This document shows positions 1-8,459 of a stretch of DNA of 32,223 nt, piece after piece; the stretch's first letter is position 1; each line of letters begins with the position of its first letter. The translations under genes and the position numbers were made by a program. Below the pieces are notes generated by a model. That model had not been told where the DNA came from and searched no databases. It was given only the letters and a program-made list of their open reading frames with translations. The DNA comes from an uncultured Bacteroidales bacterium (GTDB lineage: Bacteria > Bacteroidota > Bacteroidia > Bacteroidales > Muribaculaceae). The stretch lies in the NCBI GenBank assembly GCA_947072905.1, contig CAMTKF010000031.1:1-32223 (forward strand). The letters are read 5' to 3'.

Positions 1-53
1 TGCAATATGTCAATTTCGTTAATCATCGTCCGATTGGGCGGATAAAATATTCT

Positions 54-1667
54 CTAATTTAATTCAACCAACAGGTAAGAGGAGTAAGCTGATAATACCA
101 AGGACTTTTCGGACGAGTCGGACAGGTCTGACGAGTCTGACGAGTCTGACAAGTCGGACTGGTCTGACTGGTCTGACCCTTTTCTATACTTTAGGCGCTC
201 TATCAGGGCGGGCACAAAGAGCAGGGCCACTATCAGCGACACCGTGAGATTGATTATCACAATCCAGGCGAAATCGTAGAGGTCTTTCTGCAAGCCCTCG
301 GGCAGGAAGAAGATGATGACGAGGGCGCCAATGGTGGTGAGCAATGCCGCGAGTATGGCAAAGAACACGTTGCGGTCGCGGTGGCGCACGTAATGGTCCA
401 CCATCACAATCGACGAGTCGATGATGATGCCCAGCGACACCGTTATGCCTGCTAGGGCGAAAGTGTGCAGGCGCATTCCGGCAAGATAGTATACCAGGAC
501 CGCTATTAGTATGTTGGCGGCAAGCGTAACGGTGGTGATAAACAGGTATTTCCACCTGCGACGTATCGCCCACACGAAGGCGAGAAGTATCAATAGCGAC
601 ATCAGCGAGCGGCGCACCAGTATTCTGAGTTCGGTCTCCTGCTTCTCGGCGGCGTTGTAGGTGAGTTCCATATACACGCCCTCCCGCAGCCCCGATTCCA
701 CCTCCGCAATCTTTTCGGTGAGCTGATGCGAGAGACTTATCCGCGACGCTTCCGGCTCTACGTATACGTTGAGGTAGATTGTGCTTAGTCCGTTGAGGCG
801 GTAGTAGCTGCCAGGCAGCTTGTCTTTGTATTCATACTTGGCGAGGTCGCCCATATATACGGTGGTGCCGCCCACATTCTTCACCGGTATTCTTTCGAGG
901 GGCAGGCCCGACTTGTCAACAGAGAGATAGAGGGCGTGACGCTGCGGCACTCCGTCGATGTCATTGTCGGTCACTTCGCCGATTATGTCGGCTTTGCCAA
1001 TGTAGGCTTTCACGGCCTCCGCCATATCGTTTGCCGTGATTCCGTGCGAACGGAGAATGACGGGGTCGTAGCTGACCTCGATGTATTTCTCACGTCCGCC
1101 CGTTATGTCGATTCTCCTCACGCCGTCGAGCCCTTTCAGCACCGGCTCCAGCTGGCGTGTCACGTACTCCTTCAGCTGCTCGTCCTTCTTCGAGGAATTG
1201 AGCTGATAGGTGAGCAGCAGAATCTCCTTCTGCTCCACTTCCTGTCCGGTCTCCACCTCGCCACCGCTGATGACAGGATAGGACACCTCCTCGGGGAATT
1301 TCTTCTGAATCTGGCGGATTGCCGACATAAGCTCGAACTTTGCCGCCGATACGTTGATGCCTGGCTTCAGCTGAATCTCCACGCTGCCGCTGCCGAAGCG
1401 CGACACCGACGACACGCTCTCCACGCCCTTCACCGACGACACCGCCCCCTCGATGCGCGAGGTCACGTTCTGCTCCACCACCTTTGGCGAGGTGCCCGGC
1501 CACGAATACTTCACAGTGAGGGTCTTTCCCTGGCGCGGCTTCGGCTCGGGCGACACGTCGAGAAGCGGCATAACGGCTATGCCCGCCGCCATGCAGATTA
1601 TCATCACCATAAGTATGGTGAAGGTTGACACCTTGTCGAGCCTTGCCAGAAATCCTTTATCGCTCAT
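54..1667 (-). CDS. RND efflux permease, N-terminal half only (truncated)
   Basis: This encodes the first half of an inner-membrane RND (AcrB/MdtB-like) proton-driven efflux permease. The sequence shows a first membrane helix after MSDKGFLARLDKVS, a large periplasmic porter region (about residues 35-330), then helices 2-6 including a single-Asp TM4 motif (GIIIDSSIVMVD). Family members are about 1020-1050 residues with two homologous halves. This one stops near residue 537, just after a Ser/Asp-rich tail made by a 9-bp tandem repeat, so the second half is absent. I chose the ATG at 1667 because it overlaps the stop of the upstream RND gene by 11 bp; an in-frame ATG at 1694 is possible. It is the last gene of the tolC-MFP-RND operon. 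A half-length RND is unlikely to transport alone, and only 53 bases remain before the window edge, so the origin of the truncation cannot be seen. Confidence 0.8.
   Translation of the reverse strand: MSDKGFLARLDKVSTFTILMVMIICMAAGIAVMPLLDVSPEPKPRQGKTLTVKYSWPGTSPKVVEQNVTSRIEGAVSSVKGVESVSSVSRFGSGSVEIQLKPGINVSAAKFELMSAIRQIQKKFPEEVSYPVISGGEVETGQEVEQKEILLLTYQLNSSKKDEQLKEYVTRQLEPVLKGLDGVRRIDITGGREKYIEVSYDPVILRSHGITANDMAEAVKAYIGKADIIGEVTDNDIDGVPQRHALYLSVDKSGLPLERIPVKNVGGTTVYMGDLAKYEYKDKLPGSYYRLNGLSTIYLNVYVEPEASRISLSHQLTEKIAEVESGLREGVYMELTYNAAEKQETELRILVRRSLMSLLILLAFVWAIRRRWKYLFITTVTLAANILIAVLVYYLAGMRLHTFALAGITVSLGIIIDSSIVMVDHYVRHRDRNVFFAILAALLTTIGALVIIFFLPEGLQKDLYDFAWIVIINLTVSLIVALLFVPALIERLKYRKGSDQSDQSDLSDSSDSSDLSDSSEKSLVLSAYSSYLLVELN
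103..177. repeat. 9-bp tandem repeat inside truncated RND gene
   Basis: Eight consecutive 9-base units of the form GAC-NNN-TCN, for example GACTGGTCT and GACGAGTCT, with a ninth partial copy. On the coding (minus) strand they read as repeated Ser-Asp-X triplets. The period is a multiple of three, so copy-number change would not shift the frame. They lie where the linker between the two RND halves should be. Confidence 0.85.
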
Positions 1668-4600
1668 AGACTTTGTAATAAAGCAAGGGAACAATAAACA
1701 GACTCACAAGCGTGCCCACCGTCATACCCACCACGAGCGTGAGCGAAAGGGGATACTGGAGTGCCGAACCCATGTCGCCGCGGTGCAGGAAAGGCAGCAG
1801 GGCAAGTATGGTGGTGAGCGAGGTCATAAGTATGGGGCGCAGTCGCTTGCGTCCGGCTTCGTTTACCGCCTCCAGAAGCGGAGTGCCGCTACGGCGCAGG
1901 CGGTTGATGGTGTCCACTTTCAATATCGAGTCGTTGATGATGATGCCGGCCATAACGATAAGGCCCGTCATTGACATAATGTTGAGCGTTTCGCCGCAAA
2001 GCCACAGCGCAATGAAGACTACGCAGATGTCTATCGCCATCTCAAAGAGAATGATGAGCGGCTGCACAAGGCTCTCGAACTGCGCCGCGAGTATGAAATA
2101 GAGCAGCGCCAGCGACACGGCGAGGATTATGGCGAGTTCGCCTACGAGCTTTCGGCTCTTGAAATATTCACCGTCGAACGAGGCGGAAAACTCACGATGC
2201 CGGTCTACGAAGCCGTCGGTGTAGTCCATAATTTTCCTCACTTCGGCAGATGTGGCATTGATTCCTACCGGGTAATACTCGCCCGTGCCGGAGGCTGCCA
2301 GTCGCTTGTAGTCTTCGGTTCTCACCTGCTTCAGAATCAGACTCAGCGGTATGTCGGTGCCCTCGCTGTTGCGTATGCTTCCGCCAAGAATCCTCTCGCT
2401 CTCCTTGCCGCGGCTGCCCACCATTACGGGAATCGACCTTGCGCCGTCGTTGATTTCATATATCTTGTTCTGGTGCACAGCCTCGCGCAGGTGGCGGTAG
2501 AGCATCTGATACGTCACCTTGTATAGCGTCATTCTCTCGATATCGGCGCGGTACTGTATGTTTTCCTCGGTCACCACCGGTTGCAGGTATACGTTGGGGA
2601 ACGCGGTGTGGAGCGAGTCGATAAACATACGGCTCTGCGCCACGGTGGGGCGCAGTCCGTCGGAGGTCTGCAAATGAATCTCGAGGTCGCTGCCGCCGGT
2701 GTCAAACACCATGTCGTAGACATTTCCCGACGAGGATACCTCCATATCGGCATTGGGATAGTTAGATGAGAGCCATTGCCTGATGGACTCCACAGCATCA
2801 TCTAATGCCTCAGCGTCGGCACAGCGCACGTAGGCCACCGACTCCGAGGATGTAAGGTCTTTGGTGTGGCCTAATAGGAATTCCTGCACTCCCGCTATTA
2901 CGGTCGACGCCTCGATATTGTCCTTGCCCGCTTCGAGCAGTTGCGACATACGCCTGTCGTTTTCCTCGGCGGATATGCCGGAGTTCCAGTCGATGGTGAT
3001 GAGTGCGTCTTCGGGCGCGATATACGGCATTCTCTCCTTGTCGAGCAGATAGAACATCAGCGCCGACACAGGTATGCAGAGAAATGAAAGCGAAAGCCAG
3101 AGCCACGAATGCCGGAAAACAGAAGCATGAATTTTCTCATAAACCACCACCAGCCTCGAATTATAAGACTTATAAGATTTATCCGACTTATAAGACTTAT
3201 AAATAAGATAATAATACACCGGAATCACAAGCACCGATACCGCCAGCGACGAGAAAAGCGCGAGCGCCACGGCCATGGCCTGGTCATAGAAAAGCGCGCC
3301 GGCCACACCGCTGAGGAATATCAGCGGAACGAACACTGAGCAGGTGGTAAGCACGCTGCTGAGCATCGGCGCGAACACCTCGCGGGTGCCTTCGGTCACT
3401 GCCTTTTCAAGGTTGCTGTCGGCGTTCAGCCTCTGGCGTATGTTGTCGATTACGATGATGGAGTTGTCGACCATCATACCCACTCCGAGGATAAGGCCCG
3501 AGAGGGAGATGACATTGATTAAGATGTGCAGCAGGTGGAAAAAGAGAAGCGTTACGAGCAGCGACACCGGTATGGTGAGGATGATGAGCACCGTAGGCCG
3601 CCAGTCGCGCATAAACACAAAGAGAATCAGGCAGGCGAGCACTGCGCCGAGCAGGAGGTTGGTCTCGAGGTTGCTGATGGAGTAGGTGAGTAGCTGGGTT
3701 TGGTCGCGGGTAAGGCTGAACTCAATATCTGGGTATTCCTCGCGCATATCGGCGAGGAGCGTTTCCATGCCCTCGCGCAGGTCTTCCATGCGGGCGTCGT
3801 TCTGCTTCACCACGGCCATGGTCACGGCATTCCTGCCGTCGGAGCGCACCAGCCCGTCGCGTTTGGCGGTTTTCTCGCTGATGGTGCAGATGTCGCGCAG
3901 CTGCAGGAGTCGCCCTTGGTGGTTGATGTAGATGTCGCCGATGTCGGTTTTGTCGAGAATCTGCGAGTCGAAGTGGATGTTGTAGCGGTAAATGCCGTCG
4001 ACAATGCTGAGAGCGCCGAGAGTGATGTTGTTGTCGGATAGCGCCTTCTCAATGTCCGACACCGTGAGGCCCGGTGCCGACATTCGCGCCTCGTCGGGGA
4101 GCAGCGTTATTTCGGTGGCCGTGGTGCCGCTAACGTCCACCATGGCCGTCTGCGGCATCTGCTCGATTCGCTTGGCCACCACGTCGCGGGCGAACCTGCC
4201 GAGTTCGGCAAACCGCAAGGTGGCGTCTTCCCCCTGCTTCTCGTTTTTAAGCGAGAGGTCGAGGTAAAATGCGGGAATGTCGAGCGCGCTTGTCTTCATC
4301 ACCTTGGGGCGCTCCGCCTCCTTCGGAAGAAATGCCATGGCCCTGTCCACCTTCTCGTTTACATCAATGAAGATGAGGTCCATGTCGCTGCCGGTCTCGA
4401 ATGAGAGACGCAGAATACCAGCGTCCATGCGGCTTTCGCTGCGCATCTCCTTCAGCCCCGCCACTTGCAGCAGTTGCTGGCGCAGCGACTGGGTCACCTG
4501 CTTCTCAACTTCCTCTACGGAGGCACCCGGATATAGCGCCTGTACGGTGATTTCCGGCACGTCGATGTCGGGCATCAGCGACACCGGTATGTAGCGCAGC

Positions 4601-4677
4601 GCGAGCGTGCCAATCACCAAAATGGCAATCAGGCACATGCTCACGGCTATTGGCCTATGAATGAGATTTCGTAACAT
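1657..4677 (-). CDS. RND-family efflux permease (full length)
   Basis: A full-length, 1006-residue RND permease of the inner membrane, expected to form a tripartite pump with the membrane-fusion lipoprotein (5806-6882) and the TolC-like channel (6879-8384). Seen in sequence: N-terminal helix followed by the typical start of the porter domain (YPGASVEEVEKQVTQ), a first-half helix bundle with TM4 motif GVGMMVDNSIIVIDN (about residue 400; one Asp where AcrB has two), a second porter domain, and a second helix bundle (GLIVMAGIIINDSILKVD). Between the halves, about residues 491-507, is an unusual low-complexity Tyr-Lys-Ser linker made by a 9-bp tandem repeat. The substrate cannot be told from sequence. 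A single membrane Asp is also found in HME-type and several Bacteroidota RND pumps, but metal specificity is not shown. The next gene overlaps by 11 bp, so the two are translationally coupled. Confidence 0.93.
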   Translation of the reverse strand: MLRNLIHRPIAVSMCLIAILVIGTLALRYIPVSLMPDIDVPEITVQALYPGASVEEVEKQVTQSLRQQLLQVAGLKEMRSESRMDAGILRLSFETGSDMDLIFIDVNEKVDRAMAFLPKEAERPKVMKTSALDIPAFYLDLSLKNEKQGEDATLRFAELGRFARDVVAKRIEQMPQTAMVDVSGTTATEITLLPDEARMSAPGLTVSDIEKALSDNNITLGALSIVDGIYRYNIHFDSQILDKTDIGDIYINHQGRLLQLRDICTISEKTAKRDGLVRSDGRNAVTMAVVKQNDARMEDLREGMETLLADMREEYPDIEFSLTRDQTQLLTYSISNLETNLLLGAVLACLILFVFMRDWRPTVLIILTIPVSLLVTLLFFHLLHILINVISLSGLILGVGMMVDNSIIVIDNIRQRLNADSNLEKAVTEGTREVFAPMLSSVLTTCSVFVPLIFLSGVAGALFYDQAMAVALALFSSLAVSVLVIPVYYYLIYKSYKSDKSYKSYNSRLVVVYEKIHASVFRHSWLWLSLSFLCIPVSALMFYLLDKERMPYIAPEDALITIDWNSGISAEENDRRMSQLLEAGKDNIEASTVIAGVQEFLLGHTKDLTSSESVAYVRCADAEALDDAVESIRQWLSSNYPNADMEVSSSGNVYDMVFDTGGSDLEIHLQTSDGLRPTVAQSRMFIDSLHTAFPNVYLQPVVTEENIQYRADIERMTLYKVTYQMLYRHLREAVHQNKIYEINDGARSIPVMVGSRGKESERILGGSIRNSEGTDIPLSLILKQVRTEDYKRLAASGTGEYYPVGINATSAEVRKIMDYTDGFVDRHREFSASFDGEYFKSRKLVGELAIILAVSLALLYFILAAQFESLVQPLIILFEMAIDICVVFIALWLCGETLNIMSMTGLIVMAGIIINDSILKVDTINRLRRSGTPLLEAVNEAGRKRLRPILMTSLTTILALLPFLHRGDMGSALQYPLSLTLVVGMTVGTLVSLFIVPLLYYKVYER
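3158..3204. repeat. 9-bp tandem repeat inside full-length RND gene
   Basis: About five units of GACTTATAA, with variants such as GATTTATCC, encoding repeated Tyr-Lys-Ser or Asp-Lys-Ser triplets on the minus strand. The unit resembles the GAC-TGG-TCT unit in the neighbouring RND gene, and both sit in the linker after the first transmembrane bundle. Confidence 0.8.
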
Positions 4678-4687
4678 GAACCAAGTT

Positions 4688-4705
4688 ATATAAAGACCTT
4701 TATAT
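4688..4705. promoter_or_regulatory. Perfect palindrome just upstream of RND gene
   Basis: ATATAAAG-AC-CTTTATAT, two perfect 8-bp arms around a 2-base centre, ends 11 bases before the RND start codon. It could be an operator or an mRNA hairpin affecting translation. Its half-site resembles the ATAAG/CTTAT palindrome in the promoter near 12583. No TAnnTTTG element was found beside it. Confidence 0.4.
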
Positions 4706-4715
4706 TCAGTAAAAT

Positions 4716-5760
4716 TTAATTCTTTAAATGATATTTCATAAGAATATATCGTGATTCATTTTGTGACGAAAATCCGCGTTCGTATACAGCATATACGATA
4801 TTATCCTTGATTGCCTGTGGATTAAACGAATAAGGTAAATCTGTTTTTATCAATCCGGAATTCGTAGTACACAGCTTTTTATCACGAACGCATGTGCCCA
4901 TTATCTGATTGTAATAGTAGTTTGTGATTAAATACCTTTCTGTTTCAAATGCTTGAATAGCAGTACTTGGAATGACCATGTTAGTTCCAATGCCTTCTAT
5001 TTTGGAATTAATTGAACCGAAATGATACTTATACAGGCAATTTATACTGTCTTTTTCAAAACTATATTCATATAACTCATTTTGCATTGGAGGCACCATC
5101 AGTATCCCTGTTTCAGTTTCATTAAATATATGCTGTGAAAGAATTAACTCAGGATTTCCGCGGGAAGGTATATAATCATTTACCAATAGTCCATCCTTAT
5201 TTATATTGATAACCATACCTTCATCAACTGTGGCATTTAAGTTAAACAACAAAAATCCATTGGGGATTATTGCAAGATCCATTGCGGGCACAGGAATACG
5301 AACGGATTTCACATAATTAAAATTATTGTCAAGAATTAAAATCTTCATACCTTGCATATCAAGTACATATACTTTATTGTCATGACTTGTAATTGCCTTT
5401 GGCATAACACATTCTGATTCTGAATGCCCCCGCAAAGACCTGGCTTTCTCTACCTGACCTGAGAAAAAGATTGATTTTTATCAAATTAGCTGAAGTGTCA
5501 AGCGCATAGATAGACGAGTCTCCAACATAGACATCCTCAATAATTGACATATAACATAGTTCGTTATTTGGAATGATAATTGAATCTATTTTTTCAATAA
5601 AAAGTTCTGAAGGGACTACATTATTAGAATCACTGATAGTTATAATCATCGGTGAAGTTGTGTCCTTTCTTCCACAACTGATTATTGTAGAAACAAATGT
5701 AACACACCAAACAACGTATATTAAGATCTTTACGTATGTGTATTTTCCTCGTTTTTTCAT
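4716..5760 (-). pseudogene. 6-bladed beta-propeller lipoprotein, frameshifted
   Basis: Two overlapping open frames (5760-5380 and 5435-4716) together make one propeller lipoprotein of about 345 residues. The first gives a signal peptide with a lipobox (STIISC, Cys about residue 29) and the first blade (SIYALDTSANLIKI). The second continues with VYVLDMQGMKILILDNN and later blades. Removing one base from the T run near 5463 or the G run near 5430 joins them, so this is a recent pseudogene or a sequence error. Family members are exported lipoproteins of unclear function, often in surface-associated loci of Bacteroidales. The placement is odd: it lies between the membrane-fusion gene (45 bp away) and the RND gene (38 bp away), inside an efflux operon, and its coding sequence is much more AT-rich than either. 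Confidence 0.72.
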
Positions 5761-5805
5761 CGTCTGAAAATTTAAGTTAATATTGTGTTGTTTAAATCGA
5801 GAGAT

Positions 5806-6882
5806 TCATCTAAGTCTCACTTCGGTTCCGTCGGCGAGGTTGAGGTTGCCGGAGGTGATTACGATGTCGCCTTCGGCGATTGAGGTTTCCTTGCGTTTGC
5901 AGCCGGTGATGGCAAATGAGTTGATGTTGGAGTGGATTACGTCGACGTATGTCCATTGGGCGTGGCCGTCGTTGTAGCGGAAGATGACGTGGTAGCCGTC
6001 GCGCTCCACCACGGCGTCTTTCGGCACCACGAACATATCGCTGAGTTTCTGCTCGGCAATCACCCGCACGTTGAGGCCGTCGATGATTTCGCTGTCCTTA
6101 CCAGTCATCTTTGCCGTGATTTTCACCAGCCCCTTCTCGTCGACCTGCGGATTTATCGCTGTCACTACGCCGCCAAATTCTTTTGTTTCGGAAATGAACG
6201 GTGTTATTTTTACACGCTGCCCCTTGCGCACATTCTCCAACTCCGCCTCAAGCACTTTGAATTCCACCTCAAACTCCGAGTCGTCGATGAGGGTGCACAC
6301 CTTGTCGCCTTTTTGGAAAGCCTTTGCGTCGAGATTGGCGATGGTTCCGGAGAAAGGCGCGCGGAGGTCGCAGTCGGCCGAAGCACGCTTTGCGCTCTCC
6401 AGCTGATATTTTGCGCTATAATATCCGGAGCTCACTTCGGCACGCTGAAGAAGGTCCTTCGGTATGTCGTTGCCATTGGGGTCGTAGCCCAGGCCAATCA
6501 ACTTGTCGGAGAGCTCAATCTTCGCGCGGAAAAGGTCGTGCTCGGCCTTCTCTATCTCGCGGAGGCATTCCTCCTTGTCGAGGCTTGCGATTACATCACC
6601 CTTTCTCACGTGCTGCCCTTCCTTCACGTTAAGCTGCACTGTGATTCCGTCTCTTGCAAAGCGGAGGTCGCTCTTGCCTGCGGCCTTGATTCTGCCATTG
6701 CATACCACTTGCTTGTTGAAAGGCGAGGACACAAGGGTCATCGTATCCACGTAGATTTCCGACATTGCCATAGTGCTTTTTTCTGTCTCTTTTTCATCTT
6801 TGCCTTTTTTGTCGGAGCATGATACCGGCAGAGTAAGGGAAGCTATGGCAATCGATATTGCAAATATTTTGTTTTTGTTCAT
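5806..6882 (-). CDS. RND membrane-fusion (periplasmic adaptor) lipoprotein
   Basis: A 358-residue HlyD/AcrA-type adaptor that would link the RND permease to the TolC-like channel. It begins with a lipoprotein signal ending in LPVSC (Cys about residue 22), then a barrel-sandwich segment (DGITVQLNVKEGQHVRKGD), an alpha-helical hairpin (about residues 110-170), the return lipoyl half (DLRAPFSGTIANLDAKAFQKGD), a beta-barrel and a membrane-proximal domain ending near residue 355. The length is normal for Bacteroidota adaptors. The start codon overlaps the stop of tolC in ATGA, so the two are translationally coupled. A frameshifted propeller gene separates it from the RND gene. Confidence 0.93.
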   Translation of the reverse strand: MNKNKIFAISIAIASLTLPVSCSDKKGKDEKETEKSTMAMSEIYVDTMTLVSSPFNKQVVCNGRIKAAGKSDLRFARDGITVQLNVKEGQHVRKGDVIASLDKEECLREIEKAEHDLFRAKIELSDKLIGLGYDPNGNDIPKDLLQRAEVSSGYYSAKYQLESAKRASADCDLRAPFSGTIANLDAKAFQKGDKVCTLIDDSEFEVEFKVLEAELENVRKGQRVKITPFISETKEFGGVVTAINPQVDEKGLVKITAKMTGKDSEIIDGLNVRVIAEQKLSDMFVVPKDAVVERDGYHVIFRYNDGHAQWTYVDVIHSNINSFAITGCKRKETSIAEGDIVITSGNLNLADGTEVRLR

Positions 6883-8384
6883 TTCAGTTCGGATATTATG
6901 GCGTTATCGAATTTTTCGTTCAGGTCCACATCGTTCACCCAGTCGTAGAGCGTAGACTTGCGTATGGAGTAGTAGACTGACCAGTATGACTGTAGCATTT
7001 GCAGATACTGCGAGCGGGCGCTTTCCGCCTCCTGCCAGGCAGTATTGAGGTCGGTGACGTTTACGGTGCCGGCCTCGAAGTAGCGGCGCGTGATATCATA
7101 TCTTTCGTTGGCTATGTCCTTTGCGCGGAGCGCGTTCCGGCACTGTGCGCCCTGTATGTTGAAGCTCTGCACATCGGATAAGATTTGCTGTATATACTCG
7201 TCGTGCAACTGCTCGTTCCTTATCTTCGTGGCCTCAAGGTCGACCTGCGCCATTTTCACACGGCCCTTGCCCACTCCCCAGTCGAAGATAGGAAGCGACA
7301 GTGTAAGGCCCACAATCTCGTTGTCCTGCAATCCTGTGTATGCGCCTTTGAAGGAATCAGCCGACTTGTTGAAGCCCAGTTCGCCGTGAAGTTCCAGCTT
7401 TATGCCCCTCTCGGCCTTTGCCTGCGCCACCTGCTGCTCCGACTGCACAGTGTTGAGATTCAGCTGGAGCGAATGGGTGGAGTTGTCTATGGCTTTCTGA
7501 ATCACATCGGGCTGGTTGAGCACGATGTCGGGCATCGAGGGCGGAGGCAGCAGCTCTATCTCCATGCACGTGGGCAGCCTCAGAAACGAGGAGAGCGCAA
7601 ACAGCTCGTTTTCAGCCGTTATCCTGCGCTTGTTGAGGTCCACCTCCGCGTTGAGTACCGACAGCTCGAGCTGCAGCAGCTCGCCCTTCTTGATTGTTCC
7701 CAGTTCAAAACGCTTCTTCGCCATCTCATAAAGCGCTTTTCTGTCTTCAAGGTTGCTTTGCGCCTGGCGCATTTCCGACTGAGCCGACAGCACATTGAAA
7801 AAGAGGTTTATCACCGAACTGCCCACCGTCTCCATCGACTCGAGATATTTGCGCTTGGCTATGTCATATTTCAGCGGCTCTGTCTTCTTCAGCCATTTGA
7901 ACTTGTTGTAGGCAAACAGTGGCTGCGAGTAGCTAAGTCGTATCGGACGGCTGTTGTAAATCTTGTTTTCATAGCTGAACTGGTCGAGCCGGTATAGGTA
8001 TGACTGAAGCGACAGCGTGCCTCCGAGGGGAGCCACGTTCTGGTTCACCGACAGCATAAGGCTGTTTGACAGCGTGTTGTTCTCAACATATTTTATTTCG
8101 CCGTTTTCGTAGTTGCGGGTCTCCACCATCGACCGGTCGAATTCCATCAGACCGCCCGACAGGTTCACCGACGGCAGCAGCTGCGCCTTGTACGACCGCA
8201 GGCTCCAGTACTGGCTCATCAGGTTCATGCGGGCAACCATGGCCTCATACGACTGCGCCTGCGCAATCTCTATGGCGTCCATCAGGGCGAGCGTCCGCTT
8301 TTGCCCGTATGATGGCACCCCCAAAAGCATAGCACACATAATAGGGAAAATCCCACAAATTGCTGAATAGAATTCTTTCTTCAT
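6879..8384 (-). CDS. TolC-like outer-membrane efflux channel
   Basis: A 501-residue outer-membrane factor. It has an N-terminal signal peptide (hydrophobic to about residue 27, ending PSYGQ), followed by the two tandem long helical repeats of the family. Recognisable parts are the strand and helix pattern around SLQSYLYRLDQFSYENKIY and the second-half motif GLTLSLPIFDWGVGKGRV followed by a helix with repeated polar residues. The length fits Bacteroidota TolC proteins. It is the first gene of the core pump block, 75 bases after the nearest propeller gene. No good TAnnTTTG promoter was found in that gap, so transcription probably continues from the propeller genes, although a weak internal promoter cannot be excluded. 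Confidence 0.93.
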   Translation of the reverse strand: MKKEFYSAICGIFPIMCAMLLGVPSYGQKRTLALMDAIEIAQAQSYEAMVARMNLMSQYWSLRSYKAQLLPSVNLSGGLMEFDRSMVETRNYENGEIKYVENNTLSNSLMLSVNQNVAPLGGTLSLQSYLYRLDQFSYENKIYNSRPIRLSYSQPLFAYNKFKWLKKTEPLKYDIAKRKYLESMETVGSSVINLFFNVLSAQSEMRQAQSNLEDRKALYEMAKKRFELGTIKKGELLQLELSVLNAEVDLNKRRITAENELFALSSFLRLPTCMEIELLPPPSMPDIVLNQPDVIQKAIDNSTHSLQLNLNTVQSEQQVAQAKAERGIKLELHGELGFNKSADSFKGAYTGLQDNEIVGLTLSLPIFDWGVGKGRVKMAQVDLEATKIRNEQLHDEYIQQILSDVQSFNIQGAQCRNALRAKDIANERYDITRRYFEAGTVNVTDLNTAWQEAESARSQYLQMLQSYWSVYYSIRKSTLYDWVNDVDLNEKFDNAIISELK

Positions 8385-8459
8385 ATTTTAGACTGAATGG
8401 ATACAAAATCTGTGCGACCCAACACTGTGATTGGTAAACGACTAATTACTAATAACGAA

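Noticed and set aside
103-177. Possible CRISPR-like array because of regular short repeats.
   Set aside because: The units are 9 bp with no spacers, in frame within a coding sequence, and no cas genes are present.
936-1628. A 230-codon open frame on the plus strand.
   Set aside because: It lies wholly opposite the RND gene and reads as a His/Arg/Leu-rich antisense translation with no recognisable domain.
7185-7997. A 270-codon open frame on the plus strand.
   Set aside because: Antisense to the well-supported tolC gene; composition is typical of a shadow frame.
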